From: Paenibacillus catalpae
Lineage (GTDB): Bacteria > Bacillota > Bacilli > Paenibacillales > Paenibacillaceae
DNA: 64,000 nt
Assembly: GCF_900112695.1 (NCBI RefSeq)
Contig: NZ_FOMT01000007.1
Span: 62,001-126,000 of the forward strand
Direction of reading: 5' to 3'
The notes below the pieces were generated by a model. The model saw nothing but the letters and a program-made list of their open reading frames with translations. It was not told the DNA's origin and did no database searches. Below are positions 59,675-64,000 of this stretch, piece by piece; position 1 is the stretch's first letter; the number at the start of each line of letters is the position of its first letter. The position numbers and the translations under genes are program-made.

Positions 59675-60760
59675 TTACAACTCTTTCACAATTGTCAGAT
59701 GCAGCTCATCCTTTAATTCCAGATCATAGGGGGATGCAGGCTCCCTGCCGTCTGCCTCCCGGATAATCCGGATCCGCGGCCGGTGCAAAGCCAGTTCGCT
59801 GTTAAGGGATACAACACCAACCTGACCGGAGCTAAGCAATACGGTCGTCGACACCGGATAGATCGAGATATGCTTGCAGAACAGCTTGATCAGATCAAAA
59901 TCAAAATACGTGTTGCCGGCAGCAAACAAGAACTCTATCGCCTCCGATGGCGAATACCGCTTGCGGTGCGGTCTTGGCGAAGTCAGCGCATCATAAACAT
60001 CGGCAATCCCTACGATTTGGGCGTACATATGAATCTCATCCCGCTTCAGCCGGCGGGGGTAGCCCGAGCCGTCATAACGTTCGTGATGCTGGAGCGCGCA
60101 ATGCGCCGATACGACAGAGATATCATGATATTTCCGTAAAATATCAAAGCCTTCCTTCGTATGGCTCTCCATAATGACCCGTTCATCGGCTGTGAGAGGA
60201 CCTTCCTTCTCAATCAGCTTCTGCGGAATTTTAGTCATTCCGATATCAAACAAGAGAGCCCCGATGCCAAGCTCCTCCAGCTGATTACGATTGTAACCTT
60301 TTGCAATTCCCATCACTCCGGCAAGCATGGCCACATTCACGGAATGATGAAACAAGTAGGCGTCGGCAACATGAATATTCGTCAAATTAACCATCATGTT
60401 TGGTCTTGTCGTCAGATCCGTCATGATCTGACCAAATACATTGCGGAAGGTCCGCCCTAAATCCGGAGCAATCGCGCGGCCTTTCATGATAACCGACTGA
60501 TCCTTAAAGGAATTCATCGTCTTGTAAATGACTTCTACCGCTTGCCTGCGAGTCTCATCCCGAAGCGTATCCTCCGGGATAAGATCCTCTGTCATGCCGT
60601 CTTCAATATAAACAATATCAACACCTAAATTTTGAAGACGATGTATATAACGTTCACTCAGCTCTACACCTTCACCAAGCAGAACCCGTCCATTATCTTG
60701 AAATATCGGTTTAGCAAGCTTGTCCCCAGGTTTGACCGATCCAATTTGCACTTTTCTCAT
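59675..60760 (-). CDS. HD-GYP domain protein with degenerate HD motif
   Basis: The protein has 361 residues. An N-terminal region of about 120 residues is of the kind found in DUF3391-like HD-GYP proteins. The HD-GYP domain carries HHERYDGSGYP at 225-235 intact. At the HD position, however, it reads LLFDIGM with Phe171-Asp172, so the metal-binding His is missing, and the usual following Lys is Met. c-di-GMP hydrolysis may be lost or altered. ATG 60760 has GAGGT 7 bases upstream. It neighbours a GGDEF protein on the same strand. Confidence 0.88.
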   Translation of the reverse strand: MRKVQIGSVKPGDKLAKPIFQDNGRVLLGEGVELSERYIHRLQNLGVDIVYIEDGMTEDLIPEDTLRDETRRQAVEVIYKTMNSFKDQSVIMKGRAIAPDLGRTFRNVFGQIMTDLTTRPNMMVNLTNIHVADAYLFHHSVNVAMLAGVMGIAKGYNRNQLEELGIGALLFDIGMTKIPQKLIEKEGPLTADERVIMESHTKEGFDILRKYHDISVVSAHCALQHHERYDGSGYPRRLKRDEIHMYAQIVGIADVYDALTSPRPHRKRYSPSEAIEFLFAAGNTYFDFDLIKLFCKHISIYPVSTTVLLSSGQVGVVSLNSELALHRPRIRIIREADGREPASPYDLELKDELHLTIVKEL

Positions 60761-60851
60761 CGCCCATACCTCTTTCAATCATACTAGTACGAAGCTATTT
60801 TATCAGATATATGGTGGACTGACTATCATGGGAGGATATCTATCATACTGG

Positions 60852-60898
60852 ACAAAAAAACTCGGCATATCAGGTTAATTATCCCAAGATGCCGAGTC
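60852..60898 (-). terminator. Terminator of the diguanylate cyclase gene
   Basis: ACTCGGCAT ... ATGCCGAGT with T7 on the minus-strand side, directly beyond the stop codon. Confidence 0.85.
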
Positions 60899-60903
60899 TA
60901 TCA

Positions 60904-62592
60904 TCATGCCAGCTTCCGCTTAACGATTCGGTTGCGCCCGCCAAATTTGGCCTCATACAATGCCGCATCCGCCTGGGCCAGCAGCTCTCTCAAAAAGGCT
61001 TTCGAATCATCCAGCGCCCGCTGTTCAAACTGCTCTACCGAAACAACTCCCATACTGATCGTCACGGTTACCGATTGATTGCCGTGACCCGTCTTGACTA
61101 CATTCTGCTCAACCGATTCCTTGACCATATCGGCGATAATATCCGCCTGTTCACGATTCGTATGCGGCAGGTAGACCGTAAATTCCTCACCGCCATACCG
61201 GGCGAGGATATCGGCTGCACGCAATGTCCCTTTAACCGCCTCAACCGTCGCGCAAATCACCTCATCGCCTACGAGATGGCCGTATGTATCGTTAATCGCT
61301 TTGAATAGATCAATATCAAAAAGAAAGATCGAGAAAGGAATGCCGTATTGCACATTCACCGCAATCTCATGCTCCAGCTGCTGCAGCAAATAACGCCGGT
61401 TATAGCAGCCGGTTAATCCGTCCGTAATCGCCATATGCTCGAGCTTCTTGTTTGCCTGGAACAGTTCATCCTGCATAATAAGCAGCTCGCGGTTGCGGTC
61501 CTGCAGCAGCTCGTTTTGCGAATTCGTCTCATCCACCAGCAAACGCAGCTCGGTTACATCATGGAAAGTCAAAAGCCGCCCAAGCAGCTCCTTCCTCTTC
61601 TGGCTCAGAATAGGGGCGGACTGCACAATGATATAACGGTAATGACCGTCACTCTGCAGCGCAATCTCCAGCTCCTGCCGTTCCATCGGCTGCTCCTTCT
61701 GCAAATCCATAAATTCATTAAACTCTTGCCTGATCGGATCAGGAAGATGAACGGCAAGCGCGGCCGGAGTAAATACCTCTCCGATTCTAAGTTTTAAGAT
61801 AGGCTTCATGGCTTTGTTGAACTCAAGTACGATCCCGCTTTCATCCAGCACAATAATGCCGGTTGAGATCGTGTTCATGACGTCACGCTGTACAATTTGA
61901 ATGATGTCGAATACGCGGTGTCTGGTAATTGCGTGTACGAGGTAAACGGCAGATAAGGTAACGCCTACTGAGAAGATAGAGAAATAAGAGGGAAAATAAT
62001 CGATAAAAATAATATTGACGAGAAAATCACCCAGTCCAAATAATACAAGAACGAATACTCCGTTTATCGCCGTCCTGACGAGCATTTGATGCCTGACTGA
62101 TACCCCTCGGCGAATCGTATATCCCATTACAATAAGCGATACGAGAATATACGAGAACAGCTGGACGATCATATACCAGAACAAAGGCCCGCTTTGAAGC
62201 TGCTTGACTCCCAGTTGTTCATTAATGGAGAGAAACAAATGGTTCGGATTTGCTATAACAAAGGCAACAGAGAGGAGCGCCGGGACCGCCAGCATGACGA
62301 TTCGCCGCGTGCGGATCACCTTGGCTTGTCCTGTCATAAATACGACAAAAATAAACCAGCTTACACCAACCAGTGACAATCCGACATAGGAGCCTGAAAG
62401 ATAAAAAAGCCTGTATGAGGAACCAGGCATCGTCTGAGCTATAAATTGAGTAAGCGGCCAGACCATCAGCACAAGATGCAGGGCAAGATAAATCTTGTGC
62501 AGCACCGTAATGGACCCGACAGCAAACACGTAAAAAAATAAACCGAGCAATACGAGGAACATGCTAAAATCCAGCCACATCATCGATTCCAA
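60904..62592 (-). CDS. Membrane diguanylate cyclase (7TM-PAS-GGDEF)
   Basis: The protein has 562 residues. Seven membrane helices (residues 5-220) of the histidine-kinase-7TM type precede a PAS domain (245-350), a coiled coil (355-385) and a GGDEF domain. The active site GGEEF is at 467-471, and the inhibitory RAAD site sits exactly five residues before it (458-461), so product feedback is expected. It makes c-di-GMP in response to an unknown signal. I kept the TTG start with GGTGA 6 bases upstream; ATG codons follow closely. Confidence 0.92.
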   Translation of the reverse strand: MESMMWLDFSMFLVLLGLFFYVFAVGSITVLHKIYLALHLVLMVWPLTQFIAQTMPGSSYRLFYLSGSYVGLSLVGVSWFIFVVFMTGQAKVIRTRRIVMLAVPALLSVAFVIANPNHLFLSINEQLGVKQLQSGPLFWYMIVQLFSYILVSLIVMGYTIRRGVSVRHQMLVRTAINGVFVLVLFGLGDFLVNIIFIDYFPSYFSIFSVGVTLSAVYLVHAITRHRVFDIIQIVQRDVMNTISTGIIVLDESGIVLEFNKAMKPILKLRIGEVFTPAALAVHLPDPIRQEFNEFMDLQKEQPMERQELEIALQSDGHYRYIIVQSAPILSQKRKELLGRLLTFHDVTELRLLVDETNSQNELLQDRNRELLIMQDELFQANKKLEHMAITDGLTGCYNRRYLLQQLEHEIAVNVQYGIPFSIFLFDIDLFKAINDTYGHLVGDEVICATVEAVKGTLRAADILARYGGEEFTVYLPHTNREQADIIADMVKESVEQNVVKTGHGNQSVTVTISMGVVSVEQFEQRALDDSKAFLRELLAQADAALYEAKFGGRNRIVKRKLA

Positions 62593-62683
62593 TACGGTTC
62601 ACCCATCCATTGACATTCCATCTATTACCATTGTAACAAATGTTATTTCAATCGACAATTACTTCCATAGGACTTCTTGATTA

Positions 62684-63871
62684 TTATTTTTTGATGGAGG
62701 TAGGCCAAAGGTCTGATAGCATCTGTTCCAAAGAAGGCGAAATATGCAGGAAGCTGCGGAACTGCTCATATTGCTCCCATTTCTCCTTCGATCCTCCCTG
62801 TCCGCTGCGAACAGCACGGATAAGCAGGTTTTTCGGCGTATGCTCCGGATCAACAAACTCCAGCATTTGGACTTTATAACCAAGCACCTCAAGCAAGGTA
62901 CCGCGTGCAGCATCCGTAGCGAGCGCGGAGAAACGCTCTTTCAGAAGTCCCTGCGACAGAATCGGCGATAACACCTCGCTGTCCACCTGGCGGAACAATT
63001 CATGCTGGCAGCAAGGAACCGACATAATGACCGAAGCACCCCATTTGACGGCTTTGGCAAGGGCGGCATCCGTCGCTGTATCGCAGGCATGGAGCGTCAC
63101 TACCATATCGGCTTCATTCAGCTCTTCGTAATCGGCAATATCCCCAACGAGAAATTTCAATTTGTCATAACCAAGCTTATCGGCAAGCTCCTGGCAAAAA
63201 GCGATCACATCCGCCTTCAAATCCAGTCCGATAATGGAGATCTCCCGCTTCTGTTCAACGGCAAGCAGATGATACAAGGCAAACGTCAAATACGATTTGC
63301 CGCAGCCGAAATCAACGATCGTAAGCGGCTTGTCCGCCGGAAGGCTTGGAAGCACGTCCGTTACCATCTCGAGGAAACGGTTGATCTGCCTGTACTTGTC
63401 CTGCTTCTTCGCGTGTACGGCGCCATCCTTGGTCATAATACCAAGCTCCACCAGGAAAGGGGCGGCCGTTCCTTCTGCCAGAATGCGGTTTTTCTGGCGG
63501 TTATGCTGCAAATCCGCTGCAGCCTTGGCGCTGCCGGTTGGCTGCTTGCTCAGAAGAGTAGCCTTCCCTTTCTTATTAAACAGCAGCTGAATATCTGCGT
63601 TTGTCGTTTTAAACAAAGCTTGCTTGTAGTCGCCTTCCAGCAGCTCGATCATTCTGGCGCCCGCCAATTCAGGCTTTACATTATCATGGGTTACTTTATT
63701 GCTGTAATGGTACTCAAACTGCAGATGAAGCCCGTTCTTCAGTTGAACAGGACGCACCACTGTCTTCGAAGCAGCCGCGCTGTCCTTGCGCCGCAGCTGG
63801 CTAAGCGTGCCCTGCAGCAGTTCTCCCGCTTCCACTATTTTTTGTATTTGGTCCTGCCATTCTTCTGTCAT
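62684..63871 (-). CDS. Class I SAM-dependent methyltransferase
   Basis: The protein has 395 residues. An N-terminal region of about 160 residues (LHLQFEYHYSNKVTHDNVKP, MIELLEGDYKQALFKT) precedes a Rossmann methyltransferase domain with VDFGCGKSYLTFALYHLL near residue 190, GLDLKADVI, and LHACDTATDAAL with MSVPCCQHEL. This layout fits a family of unknown-substrate methyltransferases, possibly acting on RNA or protein. It is monocistronic. Confidence 0.88.
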   Translation of the reverse strand: MTEEWQDQIQKIVEAGELLQGTLSQLRRKDSAAASKTVVRPVQLKNGLHLQFEYHYSNKVTHDNVKPELAGARMIELLEGDYKQALFKTTNADIQLLFNKKGKATLLSKQPTGSAKAAADLQHNRQKNRILAEGTAAPFLVELGIMTKDGAVHAKKQDKYRQINRFLEMVTDVLPSLPADKPLTIVDFGCGKSYLTFALYHLLAVEQKREISIIGLDLKADVIAFCQELADKLGYDKLKFLVGDIADYEELNEADMVVTLHACDTATDAALAKAVKWGASVIMSVPCCQHELFRQVDSEVLSPILSQGLLKERFSALATDAARGTLLEVLGYKVQMLEFVDPEHTPKNLLIRAVRSGQGGSKEKWEQYEQFRSFLHISPSLEQMLSDLWPTSIKK

Positions 63872-63905
63872 TTTGTTTTGTCACTCCTATAAATCTTGGC
63901 TTTTC

Positions 63906-64000
63906 TCATTTTGAAATCAGCGAGTCCAGTCCGTATTGGACTTCCTCACGAGGCAATCCGCCTGCTTCCAGCCTGTCATCCTCAAAGAACAATAAACGGC
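63906..64000 (-). CDS. C-terminal fragment of an unidentified protein
   Basis: The gene enters from the right edge. The last 31 codons read RLLFFEDDRLEAGGLPREEV and end LDSLISK. Codon choice resembles the neighbours. Too little is visible to name a family. Confidence 0.5.
   Translation of the reverse strand, partial: RLLFFEDDRLEAGGLPREEVQYGLDSLISK

Noticed and set aside
1..64000. tRNA, rRNA, CRISPR, insertion sequences, prophage
   Set aside because: I looked for conserved tRNA arms, rRNA motifs, regularly spaced repeats, transposase motifs and phage structural genes, and found none beyond the single tail-spike-like protein.

Overview
The window looks like chromosome from a spore-former of the Paenibacillus type (Bacillota, Bacillales). 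The signs are CIRCE-controlled groES-groEL, tandem leucine T-boxes in front of leuA, many TTG/GTG starts behind strong AGGAGG sites, DUF5696/NHL/YIP1 sugar-transport clusters, and a gene order that matches the Bacillus subtilis thiL-tsaE-tsaB-rimI-tsaD-ydiF-moaC-tatA-tatC-groES-groEL block. Here that block runs right to left and has been opened by large insertions. I see no rRNA, tRNA, CRISPR array, insertion sequence or prophage.

Layout. 1-1.2 kb: UDP-glucose dehydrogenase and UDP-glucuronate epimerase genes of a polysaccharide locus, with a palindromic operator in the leader. 1.6-3.3 kb: a tail-spike-like beta-helix protein. 3.4-5.5 kb: groEL/groES with CIRCE. 5.6-7.4 kb: a YhgE-like membrane protein and a TetR regulator behind a palindrome. 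7.65-25.4 kb: a beta-mannan (or related glycan) uptake and degradation locus, with two cytoplasmic mannanase-type hydrolases (GH113, GH26), a PhyH-type dioxygenase, two pairs of sugar ABC permeases, DUF5696, YIP1 and NHL proteins, two binding proteins (one of 978 residues) and a LacI regulator. No ATPase is encoded there. 25.5-31.0 kb: a MacB/FtsX-type exporter with two ATPases, one fused to an AbrB-like domain. 31.5-34.1 kb: an SDR and a GH13 enzyme. 34.3-39.4 kb: glgA-glgB, divergent from glgC across a 93-bp tandem repeat. 39.5-43.3 kb: tatC, tatA, molybdenum-cofactor genes and 5-formyl-THF cyclo-ligase. 43.4-45.3 kb: an ABC-F ATPase.

45.8-51.5 kb holds the most interesting block, a complete comQXPA quorum-sensing locus. 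It encodes ComA, ComP, a 57-residue ComX pre-pheromone ending in AVWG that is too short for most gene callers, and the isoprenyl transferase ComQ. It is preceded by a 72-residue small protein and an orphan ABC ATPase. Two ComA-box-like palindromes lie about 100 bp upstream of the ATPase, and a 15-bp perfect hairpin sits directly in front of the comX ribosome binding site. Next to it (51.55-51.82 kb) is a dense cluster of DnaA boxes, with four perfect TTATCCACA copies plus several near matches. 51.8-54.25 kb is leuA behind two consecutive T-box riboswitches that both read CUC, driven by a consensus sigma-A promoter.

54.3-58.2 kb: tsaD, rimI, tsaB, tsaE, thiL. 58.2-64 kb: a YitT-family protein, an unknown 119-residue protein, an HD-GYP protein whose HD histidine is replaced by Phe, a GGDEF diguanylate cyclase, a SAM methyltransferase and the tail of one further gene.
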